Shown here in pieces: positions 8,439-17,798 of a stretch of DNA of 64,000 nucleotides. Below the pieces are notes generated by a model. That model had not been told where the DNA came from. It ran no database searches and was given only the letters and a program-made list of their open reading frames with translations. Source of the DNA: Planktothrix sp. FACHB-1365 (GTDB lineage: Bacteria; Cyanobacteriota; Cyanobacteriia; Cyanobacteriales; Microcoleaceae); contig NZ_JACJSC010000002.1 in NCBI RefSeq assembly GCF_014697575.1, positions 62,001 through 126,000 of the forward strand. Direction: 5' to 3'. The first letter of the stretch is position 1. Each line of letters opens with the position of its first letter. The position numbers and the translations under genes are program-made.

Positions 8439-10592
8439 ATGGTTAGTTTTTTACTCGAAGTTGGTACAGAAGAATTACCAGCAACCTTTGTGGAAACCGC
8501 CATTCAACAATGGCAACAAAAAATTCCCGCCAGTCTCAAAGAACAGTTTTTAAGCTTTGAGTCCGTTCATGTCTGGGGAACACCACGACGGTTAGCGGTA
8601 TTAATTGAAGGACTTCCTAGCCACCAACCTGACCGGGAAGAAGAAATTAAAGGCCCCCCAGCATCGACCGCTTTTAAAGACGGAAAACCCACTCCGGCGG
8701 CGGAAGGATTTATTAAAAAACAGGGTGTGACCTTAGAAGATTTAGAAATTCGTCCGACTTCTAAAGGGGATTTTATCTTTGTTTTAAAGAAAATTCCGGG
8801 TCGATTAACCGCAGAAATTTTAGCCGAATTAACTTCAGAATGGATTACAAAATTAGAAGGAAAACGATTTATGCGTTGGGGAGATGGAGATTTAAAATTT
8901 CCCCGTCCGATTCGGTGGTTAATTACGTTATTGGATGATCAAGTTTTACCCGTTACATTAGTTAGCGGTTCAGAAGTTATTCAAAGCGATCGCATTTCCC
9001 AAGGACATCGAGTTTTACATCCAGAACCCATCACCATTTCCCATGCTAAAACCTACGCAGAATCTCTGAAACAAGCCTTTATTGAAGTTGACCCCCAAGA
9101 CCGGATTCAGACGATTCAAAAAGAAGTTGAAATTGCTGCTAATAGTGTAGGAGGACAGGCAGAAATTCCCGAAGATTTATTAGCAGAAGTTGTTAATTTA
9201 GTGGAATGGCCTACGGCTGTTGTCGGAACCTTTGATCAGGAATTTTTGAATTTACCTGCTGAAGTGATTAAAACCGTCATGGTAACGCATCAACGGTATT
9301 TTCCCGTATTAACAACAGAAACCGAAAATTCATCGCCGTTAAAACCCTATTTTATCACAATTTCTAATGGAGATCCAGCTAAATCCGATTTAATTGCCGC
9401 CGGAAATGAACGAGTTATTCGGGCGAGGTTAGCGGATGGTCAATTTTTCTATAAATCGGATTTAAAAACGCCTTTAGAAAGCTATTTACCTGCATTAGAA
9501 GCGGTTACATTTCAAGAAGATTTAGGTTCAGTTCGAGATAAAGTTAATCGTATTGGTAAAATTGCGAATTGGATTGCAGATCAACTGAATGTCAGTGAAT
9601 TGGATCGCAATTTAATTCAACGGGCTGCATTATTATGTAAAGCGGATTTAGTCACCCAAATGGTGTATGAGTTCCCCGAATTGCAAGGGGTAATGGGTGA
9701 AAAATATGCCCGTGAAGGGGGAGAACCGGAAGCCGTAGCCACCGCAATTTTTGAACATTATTTACCTCGCAGTGCGACTGATAATTTACCCCAAACTTTA
9801 GTAGGTCAAGTTGTAGGTTTAGCGGACAAACTTGATACCTTAGTCAGTATTTTCGGTTTGGGGATGTTACCCACAGGTTCCTCTGATCCTTTCGCCTTAC
9901 GTCGGGCGGCAAATGCAGTGATTAATATTATTTGGGTGGCAGATTTACCGTTGAATTTATATCAACTATTGAAACAAATTTCAGCCGATTTTGTCAATAC
10001 ATTTCCCAATGCCATGCTAGGATTAACTCATCAATTAGATGATTTTTTCCTGCAACGAATTAGAACCTTATTACAGGATGAAAAAGCCATTGATTATGAT
10101 TTAGTGAATGCGGTTTTAGGAGACAATGATCTCGAATATAAAGAACGGGCGTTACAGGATTTATTGGATGTCCGAGATCGAGCGTTATTCCTACAAACTA
10201 TCCGCAATGATGGCACATTAGATCAAATTTATGAAACCGTTAATCGTTCTACTCGGTTAGCCAAACAAGGAGATTTAAACACCCTAGAATTGCAACCGGA
10301 CAAAAAGGTTAAACCGGATCTTTTCCAAAAATCTTCTGAACAGGAATTTTATCAAGCATTGGTGCAGTTAGTTCCCAAAACTCAAGCGTCTCAAACAACG
10401 CGAAATTATCGTCAATTGGTCGAAGCATTAGCAGAAATTACCCCGACGGTTAGCAGCTTTTTTGATGGCCCAGAAAGTGTTTTAGTGATGGATGATGATC
10501 CAAATATTCAACGTAATCGTTTGAATTTATTAGGATTATTAAGAAATCATTCCCGTGTTTTAGCTGATTTTGGAGCAATTGTAAAAAGCTAA
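8439..10592 (+). CDS. glyS: Glycyl-tRNA synthetase beta subunit
   Basis: This is one half of the bacterial alpha2beta2 glycyl-tRNA synthetase, which charges tRNA-Gly. The 717-residue length is normal for GlyS. The opening [16 protein letters not shown] is the family signature. The central stretch holds [11 protein letters not shown], and a helical region near 470 ([31 protein letters not shown]) belongs to its HD-like and following domains. The C-terminal helical part is the DALR-like anticodon-binding region. The partner glyQ is not in this window, which is usual in cyanobacteria where the two genes are unlinked. A composite hairpin repeat follows 11 bases after the stop and may end transcription. 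Confidence 0.96.
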   Translation: MVSFLLEVGTEELPATFVETAIQQWQQKIPASLKEQFLSFESVHVWGTPRRLAVLIEGLPSHQPDREEEIKGPPASTAFKDGKPTPAAEGFIKKQGVTLEDLEIRPTSKGDFIFVLKKIPGRLTAEILAELTSEWITKLEGKRFMRWGDGDLKFPRPIRWLITLLDDQVLPVTLVSGSEVIQSDRISQGHRVLHPEPITISHAKTYAESLKQAFIEVDPQDRIQTIQKEVEIAANSVGGQAEIPEDLLAEVVNLVEWPTAVVGTFDQEFLNLPAEVIKTVMVTHQRYFPVLTTETENSSPLKPYFITISNGDPAKSDLIAAGNERVIRARLADGQFFYKSDLKTPLESYLPALEAVTFQEDLGSVRDKVNRIGKIANWIADQLNVSELDRNLIQRAALLCKADLVTQMVYEFPELQGVMGEKYAREGGEPEAVATAIFEHYLPRSATDNLPQTLVGQVVGLADKLDTLVSIFGLGMLPTGSSDPFALRRAANAVINIIWVADLPLNLYQLLKQISADFVNTFPNAMLGLTHQLDDFFLQRIRTLLQDEKAIDYDLVNAVLGDNDLEYKERALQDLLDVRDRALFLQTIRNDGTLDQIYETVNRSTRLAKQGDLNTLELQPDKKVKPDLFQKSSEQEFYQALVQLVPKTQASQTTRNYRQLVEALAEITPTVSSFFDGPESVLVMDDDPNIQRNRLNLLGLLRNHSRVLADFGAIVKS

Positions 10593-10603
10593 AAAAAGAT
10601 CAC

Positions 10604-10660
10604 AGTCCCCCTTTTTAAGGCTATGCCCTGAGCCTGCCGAAGGGGGGATTTAGGGGGATC
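10604..10660. repeat. Composite CCCCC/GGGGG hairpin repeat with a second hairpin in its loop
   Basis: The outer arms (AGTCCCCCTTTTTAAGG and GGGGGGATTTAGGGGGATC) match the repeat at 36934-36966. Between them is an extra 20-24 bases containing CCCTGAGCCTGCCGAAGGG, itself a small hairpin. It sits behind glyS and could act as a terminator. Confidence 0.7.
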
Positions 10661-10718
10661 AAATCGAGGATCTCTCGAATACAATCAAAAAAATTTGTCT
10701 GGTGCAATAACATTATTT

Positions 10719-12083
10719 ATGCTCAAAGCTCATATCATCGGTTTAGGAAAATCTGGAAATGCCGCAGCCCGGTTATTAAAATTACAAGGATGGGATGTTA
10801 GTTTAAGCGATCGCAACAATTCCTCTCAATTAGAACCCCAAAAACAACAATTAGAAAGCGAAGGAATTGTTGTTAATTTAGGAGAGAATTTTCAACCGGA
10901 TGAGTCCTTAGATTTAGTGGTGGTTAGTCCTGGGGTTCCTTGGGATATTCCGGGGTTAAAAACCGCCAGAAATTTAGGCATAGAAACCATTGGAGAAATG
11001 GAATTAGCTTGGCGAAATTTGCGAGATTTGCCTTGGGTTTGTATTACGGGAACGAATGGAAAAACCACAACAACAGCCCTAACTGCTGCGATATTTCAAG
11101 CCGCAGGTTTAAACGCTCCAGCCTGTGGAAATATTGGGTATGCAGCCTGTGAATTAGCCTTACAAGAATACGAAGGAAGCGCTCAACCGTTAGATTGGAT
11201 TATTGCGGAAGTGAGTAGTTATCAAATCGAATCTTCATCCACTTTAAATCCTAGAATTGCGGTTTGGACGACGTTTACACCGGATCATTTGAATCGTCAT
11301 TACACCTTAGAACGCTATTATGATATTAAAGCGAAATTATTATATCAATCCCAACAACAAGTAATTAATGGGGATGATCCTTATTTAAGAGAAACGGCTC
11401 ATCAACGCTGGCTTTCTGCCTGTTGGACGAGTGTTTTAGGACAAGAAAAATTAGTTGCAAATTCTGAACTCGGATTTTATATTGAGAATAATTGGGTGAT
11501 GCAAAATGGAGAACCCATTGTTCAAGCCGATGCTTTAAAAATGGTGGGAAGTCATAACCAACAAAATCTATTAATGGCTGTAGCTACTGCTAAATTAGCG
11601 GGAATTGAAACCGAAGCAATTTGTCAGGCTATTTCTACATTCCCAGGGGTTACCCATCGTTTAGAACAGATTATGAATTGGCAAGGAATTGATTGGATTA
11701 ATGATAGTAAAGCCACCAATTATGATGCAGCAGAAGTGGGATTAGCGGCGGTTGATTCTCCGGTGATTTTAATTGCTGGGGGAGAGGCAAAAAAAGGGGA
11801 TGATACAGCTTGGATTTATAGGATTAAAGAAAAAGTAGCTTCAGTGTTATTAATTGGAGATGCAGCCGAGGCATTTTCTCAACGGTTAAAAGCAGAAAAT
11901 TACTTTAATTTTGAAATTGTTGAAACGATGGAAAATGCAATTCAAAAAGCCTCTGAAATTGCCCCTCAATTAGGAGCAAAAGTTGTGTTATTATCTCCAG
12001 CTTGTGCTAGTTTTGATCAATATCAAAGTTTTGAACATCGGGGAGAACATTTCCGCCAGTTGTGTTTAGAATTAAAGGGTTAA
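10719..12083 (+). CDS. murD: UDP-N-acetylmuramoylalanine--D-glutamate ligase
   Basis: This cytosolic enzyme adds D-Glu to UDP-MurNAc-L-Ala in peptidoglycan precursor synthesis, using ATP. The order is standard: an N-terminal Rossmann domain ([16 protein letters not shown]), the Mur-ligase P-loop GTNGKTTTT at about 111-119, the central motif EVSSYQIES, and the C-terminal domain with [12 protein letters not shown] and [12 protein letters not shown]. The length of 454 residues is typical. The frame opens from a TTG at 10695, but the family start [10 protein letters not shown] begins at ATG 10719. The gene lies alone among spacers with repeats rather than in a dcw cluster, as is usual in cyanobacteria. 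Confidence 0.96.
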   Translation: MLKAHIIGLGKSGNAAARLLKLQGWDVSLSDRNNSSQLEPQKQQLESEGIVVNLGENFQPDESLDLVVVSPGVPWDIPGLKTARNLGIETIGEMELAWRNLRDLPWVCITGTNGKTTTTALTAAIFQAAGLNAPACGNIGYAACELALQEYEGSAQPLDWIIAEVSSYQIESSSTLNPRIAVWTTFTPDHLNRHYTLERYYDIKAKLLYQSQQQVINGDDPYLRETAHQRWLSACWTSVLGQEKLVANSELGFYIENNWVMQNGEPIVQADALKMVGSHNQQNLLMAVATAKLAGIETEAICQAISTFPGVTHRLEQIMNWQGIDWINDSKATNYDAAEVGLAAVDSPVILIAGGEAKKGDDTAWIYRIKEKVASVLLIGDAAEAFSQRLKAENYFNFEIVETMENAIQKASEIAPQLGAKVVLLSPACASFDQYQSFEHRGEHFRQLCLELKG

Positions 12084-12100
12084 TCTCAATTCAATGTCAA

Positions 12101-12130
12101 TGTAGGGATGTTTCATGAAACGTCTCTACA
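12101..12130. repeat. Imperfect 30-bp palindrome, GTAGAGACG family
   Basis: The arms TGTAGGGATGTTTCA and TGAAACGTCTCTACA pair at every position if two G-T pairs are allowed. Both departures from the perfect form therefore keep RNA pairing on the plus strand. It lies 17 bases behind the murD stop. Confidence 0.8.
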
Positions 12131-12228
12131 AGCATGGGATTAAAACCATTAAAAATCAACTTAGAGATAGATAGCTTAATCTTTGATTGAGAATAAAATA
12201 TAAAAAATCCATCAAATATCAGTTTTAT

Positions 12229-12708
12229 ATGCCTAATTTCCCAATCAATGATGCCATTAAAAACGCTGTTAATTCTATAATCCAAGATTGGATTAATGCT
12301 CATCCTTTTATCTCTTGGTTAATGAGCCATCCTGGGATGGGTTTAATTTTATTTGTATTTTTAATTAGCTTATTTTCGGGATTTTTACAAGCGATTAGTA
12401 GTTTATTTAAACAAGGATGGCTATTTATTTTAACCAGTCCTTTTCAACTATTTCAATATAGCTTAATTTGGATTTCTCAATGGATGTTAAACTCTGGCAG
12501 ACCTTTGAATTCTGAACCTCGTCAAAGTCGCTTATCACAGTTTTTATCAACCCACCCTCAACGACGGATAGAATCACTCAGTTTAGAACAGCAAGAACGG
12601 CTGATTATTTTATTACAACATTTAGAAGATATTCATCAAGAACAAAATCAACTTTTGCAAGAAGTTAGCGCAATTTTAAACTTAAATCGACGCTCAGAAA
12701 ATCAGTAA
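12229..12708 (+). CDS. Conserved-looking small membrane protein, function unknown
   Basis: I do not recognise a named family. The 159-residue protein has two hydrophobic segments, at about 32-55 (GLILFVFLISLFSGFLQ) and about 65-92 (GWLFILTSPFQLFQYSLIW). A hydrophilic C-terminal half follows, with a helical stretch rich in Gln and Glu (LSLEQQERLIILLQHLEDIHQEQNQ is hydrophobic in heptads). That suggests a membrane anchor with a cytoplasmic coiled coil. The frame extends to a TTG at 12187, but ATG 12229 is the more natural start. It lies between murD and the permease gene, separated from both by palindromic repeats. Confidence 0.7.
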   Translation: MPNFPINDAIKNAVNSIIQDWINAHPFISWLMSHPGMGLILFVFLISLFSGFLQAISSLFKQGWLFILTSPFQLFQYSLIWISQWMLNSGRPLNSEPRQSRLSQFLSTHPQRRIESLSLEQQERLIILLQHLEDIHQEQNQLLQEVSAILNLNRRSENQ

Positions 12709-12717
12709 TCTTTATTA

Positions 12718-12818
12718 ATATGAAATCTTTAAATGTTTACTACACATCCATATTGTGTAGAGACGTTGCATGCAACGTCTCTACGAATGTAACGTTTCTA
12801 CGAATGCAACGTCTCTAC
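12718..12818. repeat. Repeat unit: 39-bp lead-in plus 28-bp palindrome plus two extra half arms
   Basis: The lead-in beginning ATATGAAATCTTTAAAT is shared with 28057 and, inverted, with 15678-15708. The perfect palindrome GTAGAGACGTTGCA plus reverse complement occupies 12757-12784. Two further copies of its right arm, each 17 bases (GAATGYAACGTYTCTAC), follow in tandem at 12785-12801 and 12802-12818. Confidence 0.85.
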
Positions 12819-12866
12819 GTCAGGTTCAGCGATTCATCTGTATTATCAATTTCAGAATTTTATATG

Positions 12867-12912
12867 ACTATAACAGCAAATCATAGAAAATCAGCTTAAA
12901 ATCTGTTATAGT
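12867..12912. promoter_or_regulatory. 10-bp inverted repeat before the permease gene
   Basis: ACTATAACAG (12867-12876) is the exact reverse complement of CTGTTATAGT (12903-12912). It ends 21 bases before the permease start codon, where it could be an operator or a leader hairpin with a 26-base loop. Confidence 0.35.
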
Positions 12913-12933
12913 TCGATTTAATTCATCAAAAAA

Positions 12934-14295
12934 ATGTTCATGAATCAATTTAACGATATTCCTAATTCCACCTCTAATTTCCCAGACAAACCCAATTCAT
13001 CTCCCAATCAAATCTCATTATTAACGGCTATTTGTATTGTCATTGCGAATATGATTGGGACGGGTGTGTTTACCAGTTTAGGGTTTCAAGTTATTGATAT
13101 TCAATCGGGTTTTTCGATTTTATTTTTGTGGTTAATTGGCGGTATTTTTGCCCTTTCAGGTGCTCTTTGTTATGGGGAATTAGGAGCAGCAATGCCTCGT
13201 TCTGGGGGAGAATATCATTATCTATCTAAAATTTATCATCCTCTATTGGGGTTTCTCTCTGGATGGGTTTCTATCACCGTTGGTTTTGCCGCTCCCATTG
13301 CCGCCGCAGCGATGGCATTTGGCAAATATATATCGAGTGTATTTCCTACATTTAATTATCCTACAATAATCGCTTTAATAGCCGTTATATTAGTTTCTTT
13401 AATTCATAGCCAAACCTTAACAATTGGTAGTTTATTCCAACAAGGCTTTACTGTTTTAAAAGTGATTCTCATCCTGGTTTTTATTCTATCGGGATTCATC
13501 CTAGCCGATCCACAACCGATTCAATTTTTACCCAATATTAATGATTTTGCGGTAATTTTTAGTTCCTCTTTTGCCATTTCTTTAGTCTATGTCACCTATT
13601 CCTATTCCGGTTGGAACGCAGCCGTTTATTTAACCAGTGAACTCAAAGAACCGGAAAAAAACTTACCGCGATCGCTCTTAATTGGCACATTAATTGTTAC
13701 AATTTTATATCTACTTCTAAATTTTATTTTTCTCTATACTACACCCATAAACCAATTAGCCGGACAATTAGAAATAGGTTATATTGCAGCCCAACAAATT
13801 TTCGGCAACTTTGGGGCAAAATTAATGGGATTATTAATTGGATTGGGTTTGATTTCTTCTATCAGTTCAATGGTATTAGCAGGGCCAAGAGTTACCCAAG
13901 TCATCGGAGAAGATATTCCTTTATTTAAAATTTTATCTCGAAAAAATCAACATGGAATTCCCTATTATGCGATCTGTTTCCAACTCGCAATTGTGATGGT
14001 TTTAATCATTACAGCCAGCTTTGAAGCCGTAATTACCTATTTAGGATTTACCTTAACCCTGTGTTCAGTAATTACCGTTTTAGGGGTTTTTGTTTATCGA
14101 TGGCGCTGTCCTGATGCTCCCCGTCCCTATCAAACTTGGGGATATCCCATTACCCCAATTATTTTTTTAGGAATTAGCCTTTGGATGCTAATATTTATTT
14201 TTCAGGATAAACCTTTAGAATCCTTAGCTGGACTAGGAACAATAGCCTTGGGTTTACCCTTCTATTTTATTGGTGTTCACAAAAAGTTGGTGTAG
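12934..14295 (+). CDS. APC-superfamily amino-acid permease
   Basis: This inner-membrane transporter has 453 residues and about 12 hydrophobic segments, the APC norm. The first helix reads ANMIGTGVFTSLGFQV, with the unwound GTGVF substrate loop of the superfamily. ALSGALCYGELGAAMPRSGGEYHYL in the second and third helices is the matching signature. Substrate specificity cannot be read; amino acids or polyamines are the usual cargo, probably with proton or cation coupling. The start is ATG 12934, with an alternative ATG two codons later. The next gene begins 3 bases after the stop, so the two are almost certainly cotranscribed. Confidence 0.9.
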   Translation: MFMNQFNDIPNSTSNFPDKPNSSPNQISLLTAICIVIANMIGTGVFTSLGFQVIDIQSGFSILFLWLIGGIFALSGALCYGELGAAMPRSGGEYHYLSKIYHPLLGFLSGWVSITVGFAAPIAAAAMAFGKYISSVFPTFNYPTIIALIAVILVSLIHSQTLTIGSLFQQGFTVLKVILILVFILSGFILADPQPIQFLPNINDFAVIFSSSFAISLVYVTYSYSGWNAAVYLTSELKEPEKNLPRSLLIGTLIVTILYLLLNFIFLYTTPINQLAGQLEIGYIAAQQIFGNFGAKLMGLLIGLGLISSISSMVLAGPRVTQVIGEDIPLFKILSRKNQHGIPYYAICFQLAIVMVLIITASFEAVITYLGFTLTLCSVITVLGVFVYRWRCPDAPRPYQTWGYPITPIIFLGISLWMLIFIFQDKPLESLAGLGTIALGLPFYFIGVHKKLV

Positions 14296-14298
14296 TCT

Positions 14299-15498
14299 AT
14301 GAAAATTAAAGCCTTATTAGCCCTTATTTTAACGGTTACTGGATTGCAATCTTGTTCTCAAACTCAACCTCAACAAAATATTGAAACGCCTCAACCAGAA
14401 GTTAATCAAACGATAAAAGCAACACCACAAATCCCCCCTAAATCTGTTGATCCTTTAGCTAAATATGATCAAGAAAAAGCAGATTATTTAACCGATACAG
14501 CTAAATTGATTGCTGGGATTAAACTTGATAACAAAAGTCAACTTTATCCTGTTCAACAATCTAATGTTTGGATAAATTATCACAATTTTATAGATTCAGC
14601 TTGGTCAAAACTTGAAAAACAACAACTGGCGAAAGTCAGTCAATGGTCAGAACAAGAATTAGCGACGATTAATCAATCTAATCCTGAGATTTTTTATCCC
14701 TTTAGTGGCCCTGATTTTTTATATGCTTATTTATTTTTTCCCACATCTCAAAAATATGTTCTCACCGCTTTAGAACCTGTTGGAACAATGCCTGATTTTA
14801 ATCAATTATCGGAAACTCAACGTAATCAAAAGTTAGCGGATGTTAAAAACTCTCTCTATTCTTTACTTCAGTTTAGCTTTTTTCAAACCAAAGAAATGAA
14901 ATCTGATTTATCGAATCAAGGTGTTTTACCGTTAATTGTATTATTTATGGCAAGAACTAATAATAGAATTTTAGATCTACAATATATTGGATTAGATGCT
15001 GATGCTAAAATTCAAAAGTTTGAAAAAGCCATGATTCCAGGGGTAAAAATTGATTTTGTTCCTGAAGGGGAAAAACAACCGCGAACGTTATATTATTTTT
15101 CCGCAGATATTTCCGATGACGGCTTGAAAAAAACACCCCAATACAGCCAATTTATCAAGCAAATGAATCAACCCGTGACCTATCTTAAAGCTGCATCTTA
15201 TTTAATGCACAGACCTAGTTTTTCAGCAATTCGAGGGTTAATTCTTGATCAAAGTCAAGCCATTTTACAAGATGATTCTGGGATTCCCCTTCAATATTTT
15301 GCCGAAAAACAATGGAATTTAGATTTTTTTGGAACTTATACCGCCCCCATTTCCTTATTTAGTGTTCGTTATCAATCGGATTTAAGGAAAGTTTATCAAA
15401 ATAACTCTTCTATAAAACCGCTTAATTTTGGAGTCGGTTATAAGTTTGGGGTAAATCAATCGAATATGATGTTAGCGACGAAAAAAGAAAAACCTTAA
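14299..15498 (+). CDS. Putative lipoprotein of unknown function, cotranscribed with the permease
   Basis: The 399-residue protein opens with a lipoprotein signal: a Lys-charged start, a hydrophobic core, and a lipobox LQSC with lipidated C19. A Gln/Pro-rich linker follows, and the rest looks globular and soluble. I do not recognise a domain. Its start is 3 bases behind the permease stop, which suggests a joint function, but the fold does not obviously resemble a solute-binding protein. It should sit on the periplasmic side of a membrane. The spacer downstream holds a hairpin and a MITE-like element. Confidence 0.75.
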   Translation: MKIKALLALILTVTGLQSCSQTQPQQNIETPQPEVNQTIKATPQIPPKSVDPLAKYDQEKADYLTDTAKLIAGIKLDNKSQLYPVQQSNVWINYHNFIDSAWSKLEKQQLAKVSQWSEQELATINQSNPEIFYPFSGPDFLYAYLFFPTSQKYVLTALEPVGTMPDFNQLSETQRNQKLADVKNSLYSLLQFSFFQTKEMKSDLSNQGVLPLIVLFMARTNNRILDLQYIGLDADAKIQKFEKAMIPGVKIDFVPEGEKQPRTLYYFSADISDDGLKKTPQYSQFIKQMNQPVTYLKAASYLMHRPSFSAIRGLILDQSQAILQDDSGIPLQYFAEKQWNLDFFGTYTAPISLFSVRYQSDLRKVYQNNSSIKPLNFGVGYKFGVNQSNMMLATKKEKP

Positions 15499-15527
15499 GG
15501 CTAATTTTATCTTATGATCATAAAAAA

Positions 15528-15566
15528 TTTGTAGGTTGGGTTTTTAATCTTAACCTAACCTACAAA
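15528..15566. terminator. 13-bp hairpin behind the lipoprotein gene
   Basis: TTTGTAGGTTGGG (15528-15540) pairs with CCTAACCTACAAA (15554-15566), with one G-T pair. The A-run before and the T-rich loop could let it end transcription. TGTAGGTTGGGTT is also a common dispersed motif in cyanobacterial spacers, so it may equally be a repeat. Confidence 0.55.
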
Positions 15567-15615
15567 GCCATACTGAGGCATTATTCAAAATCCCCAGTTG
15601 ATGCCTTCAATTCTT

Positions 15616-15708
15616 ATATGAAATCCCCTTATGAACGCTACAGATGATCCCCCCCAACCCCCCTTTTTAAGGGGGGAGATGTGTAGCAAACATTTAAAGA
15701 TTTCATAT
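15616..15708. mobile_element. 93-bp MITE-like element with inverted ends
   Basis: The element is bounded by ATATGAAATC (15616-15625) and GATTTCATAT (15699-15708), perfect 10-bp inverted ends. The similarity extends inward more loosely (GCTACAGATG against CATCTACACG-like sequence). Its centre is a CCCCCC...TTTTTAAGGGGGG hairpin of the same type as 36934. The right half is the reverse complement of the lead-in at 12718 and 28057. It encodes no protein. Confidence 0.55.
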
Positions 15709-15715
15709 TATTAAT

Positions 15716-16072
15716 TTAGTTGAAATTTAAAGAGGCTTCTGCACACAGATCCATTGCCCATAAATTACTGGATGTTCCATCGTCATATTCCGCACGAACA
15801 TCAAAAACACAGTCATCTTCTGGGCCACCATAGTTCACTGGCTCCCACCCAAAATCTTGTTTATCCCGATCATTGATGCTTTCTTGAAGCATATTCTCAC
15901 CCCAATTGTTATCTTTAGGAGGTGAAAAATACACCCCCGTCATGGTTTTACCACTATTATTAATGACTGAAATTTTCATCGTATCAGCTAAAGAACTGAA
16001 AGCGGTTAACGTAATTAGGGGTAAAGATAGACAAGTAGAAATGGCAATCTGATTCAAAAAATTTTTAGCCAT
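15716..16072 (-). CDS. Small secreted protein, function unknown
   Basis: The 118-residue product has a signal peptide with likely cleavage after A29 (SSLA/DT). The mature part of about 90 residues starts KISVINNSGKTMTGVYFSPP and has two cysteines, in DDCVFDV and DLCAEA, that could form a disulfide in the periplasm. The pattern INNSG..MTGVYFSP...NWGENML is familiar from small exported beta-rich proteins in many bacteria, but I know no established function for them. The start has an AAAGGACG ribosome site nearby. It lies alone, converging on the lipoprotein gene. Confidence 0.75.
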   Translation of the reverse strand: MAKNFLNQIAISTCLSLPLITLTAFSSLADTMKISVINNSGKTMTGVYFSPPKDNNWGENMLQESINDRDKQDFGWEPVNYGGPEDDCVFDVRAEYDDGTSSNLWAMDLCAEASLNFN

Positions 16073-16161
16073 TGTTTAACGTCCTTTTGGGTGCATCATT
16101 ATTTCCAGCATTAATAATACCAGATCAAGAAGGATAAAATGATAAAGAGAAAACAAAATTT

Positions 16162-16485
16162 TTAATCGTTCTGAGTTTGTTCAGAAATCCAGTTTAAATA
16201 ATCCGCCGAGCCTTTAATAATCGGTAACGCAATAATTTCAGGGACTTCGTAAGAGTGAAGTTGTTTAATTTGTGTTTCTAACTGTTCAAACTGTCTAATA
16301 TCAGTTTTGATTATTAATTGCCATTCATCTGCCTGACAGACTTCTGATTTCCAGGTATAAATAGAATGAATGGGCATTAAGCTAACACAAGCCGCTAGTT
16401 TTTTTTCCACTAAAGCTTGAGCAATTTTTTCCGCTTCTAACCTAGAACTTGCCGTAACAAGCACTACCGCATAATCTGTTCCCAT
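16162..16485 (-). CDS. cutA: Divalent-cation tolerance protein CutA
   Basis: CutA1 forms very stable trimers. It was linked to copper tolerance, although its true role is still debated. The 107-residue length is typical. Signature blocks are VLVTASSRLEAEKIAQALVEKKLAACVSL, with the conserved Cys of AACV, then the SIYTWKSEV strand and HSYEVPEIIALPI near the C-terminus. No signal peptide is visible, so it is cytosolic. It lies 24 bases after the stop-to-start gap from the pentapeptide gene upstream on the same strand and may share its transcript. Confidence 0.95.
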   Translation of the reverse strand: MGTDYAVVLVTASSRLEAEKIAQALVEKKLAACVSLMPIHSIYTWKSEVCQADEWQLIIKTDIRQFEQLETQIKQLHSYEVPEIIALPIIKGSADYLNWISEQTQND

Positions 16486-16509
16486 TGATGTCTGATTAAC
16501 TCTTTATAA

Positions 16510-17421
16510 TCATGATCTTAACTCAATGGCACACTTTTGAGTATGAGATTGATATAAATTAGAACAAGTGATCGCTAAATCCAGATAAAGTTGTAAGGAT
16601 TGGGGTAATTTTGCTCCTTGAAACTGAGTTCCTTCAAAGGTTGCTCCCAATAAAGACGCATCTCTTAAATCGGCATTCCTTAAGTCAGCTTGAGGTAATT
16701 TTGCCCAGTTTAAATTAGCCCACATCAGACTCGCTCGTTCTAAATTAGCCCCGGTTAAATCTGCTTTTGTCAAACGAATTCCTCGCATTTGAGCTTCACT
16801 AAAGTTAGTATTAATTAAGGTCGCATCTTCTAAATCTGCACCATTAAGCCAAGCTTCACTTAGATTTACACCCTCAAGATTAACTCGACTTAATTTAAGA
16901 CCATTCATATAAGCTTTTTGCAGATTAGCTCCGTTTAATTCTGCTCCGAATAGGTTAGCTCCACTGAGTTTTGCCGCGATTAAATTCGCCCATTTTAAGT
17001 TAGCTCCTGTTAAATTTGCTTCTCTTAAATTAGTTAATTGTAAATTTGCCGAGCATAAATTAGCATTAGGGAGTGTGGCGCGTCTTAAATTAGCTCCCGT
17101 CAAAATAGCTCCACTCAAATTAGCATTAGGAAGTTTAGCTTTCACTAAAAAAGCACCACTCAAATTGGCTTTACTGAGGTTAGCATCTCCTAATTTTGCT
17201 TCGTTCATTTTGGCATAACTGAGATTAGCATGATGTAAACAGGCCCCATTCAATTTGACCCGACTCAGGAAGGCTCGACTTAAGTTGGCTCCCGTTAGGT
17301 TCGCTCTGGAAAGGTTAACGCCAATCAAAATCGCACCCGATAGGTCTGCACCTTGGAGGTCTACCTCTGTAAAATTGGTTTCCCCTTCTTCGTACTGCCT
17401 CAAGAGTTGACTCACTTGCAT
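16510..17421 (-). CDS. Pentapeptide-repeat protein
   Basis: From about residue 20 to 280 of 303, the protein is an almost unbroken run of A(D/N)LxX pentapeptides such as ANLSGANLTGANL. This builds a right-handed quadrilateral beta-helix of roughly 50 coils of five. A short N-terminal helix (MQVSQLLRQYEEGETNF) and a C-terminal helix with two cysteines cap the stack. Function is not predictable: such proteins are abundant in cyanobacteria, and a few mimic DNA or bind gyrase. The frame extends upstream to 17610, but the added residues are not pentapeptides and look noncoding, so ATG 17421 is chosen. cutA follows on the same strand. Confidence 0.9.
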   Translation of the reverse strand: MQVSQLLRQYEEGETNFTEVDLQGADLSGAILIGVNLSRANLTGANLSRAFLSRVKLNGACLHHANLSYAKMNEAKLGDANLSKANLSGAFLVKAKLPNANLSGAILTGANLRRATLPNANLCSANLQLTNLREANLTGANLKWANLIAAKLSGANLFGAELNGANLQKAYMNGLKLSRVNLEGVNLSEAWLNGADLEDATLINTNFSEAQMRGIRLTKADLTGANLERASLMWANLNWAKLPQADLRNADLRDASLLGATFEGTQFQGAKLPQSLQLYLDLAITCSNLYQSHTQKCAIELRS

Positions 17422-17798
17422 AAATGTATCACTCCGGTTCCCTGGACTTGTATTTTCAATATACCCGGAAATCTTAAGAAAGTTTTTATATTTTTGTGTT
17501 GAACATTCAACACTTCTGGCATAATGGCAAAACCCAGTGGCGATCGCACTCTTTGGGACACTACCGACCTTCCCTACTACATCCGCTGCATTTGGATTTG
17601 TATCGAGCAACGATGTGATTGCTTGTTATAGTTCCCGTCGAGTTGTTTGGCAATGCTGCACAAGATACAACACCTAACTCATTACGCGATCGCTCACTTA
17701 ATTTTGAATACCCACCGATAGGATTTATCGATTGCAACAACTTAGAGATGAAACCGTATAACGACCACGTTAGCCTGCGTTTGTGTCGATGCTGAGGA
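17422..17798. other. Spacer with relic sequence and one copy of the 75-bp repeat
   Basis: I see no gene here. A minus-strand frame of 83 codons (17561-17812) overlaps the protease stop region and the repeat and has no ribosome site, so I leave it out. The base composition is visibly more GC-rich than in the flanking housekeeping genes. The 75-bp repeat at 17689-17763 is the only structure. Confidence 0.4.
17689..17763. repeat. 75-bp direct repeat, copy 1
   Basis: It matches 18618-18692 at 69 of 75 positions by eye. On the minus strand it begins immediately after a CGTTATAY motif 35-105 bases behind a gene stop codon, in both copies. The two copies bracket the protease gene and its partners. 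Confidence 0.8.
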
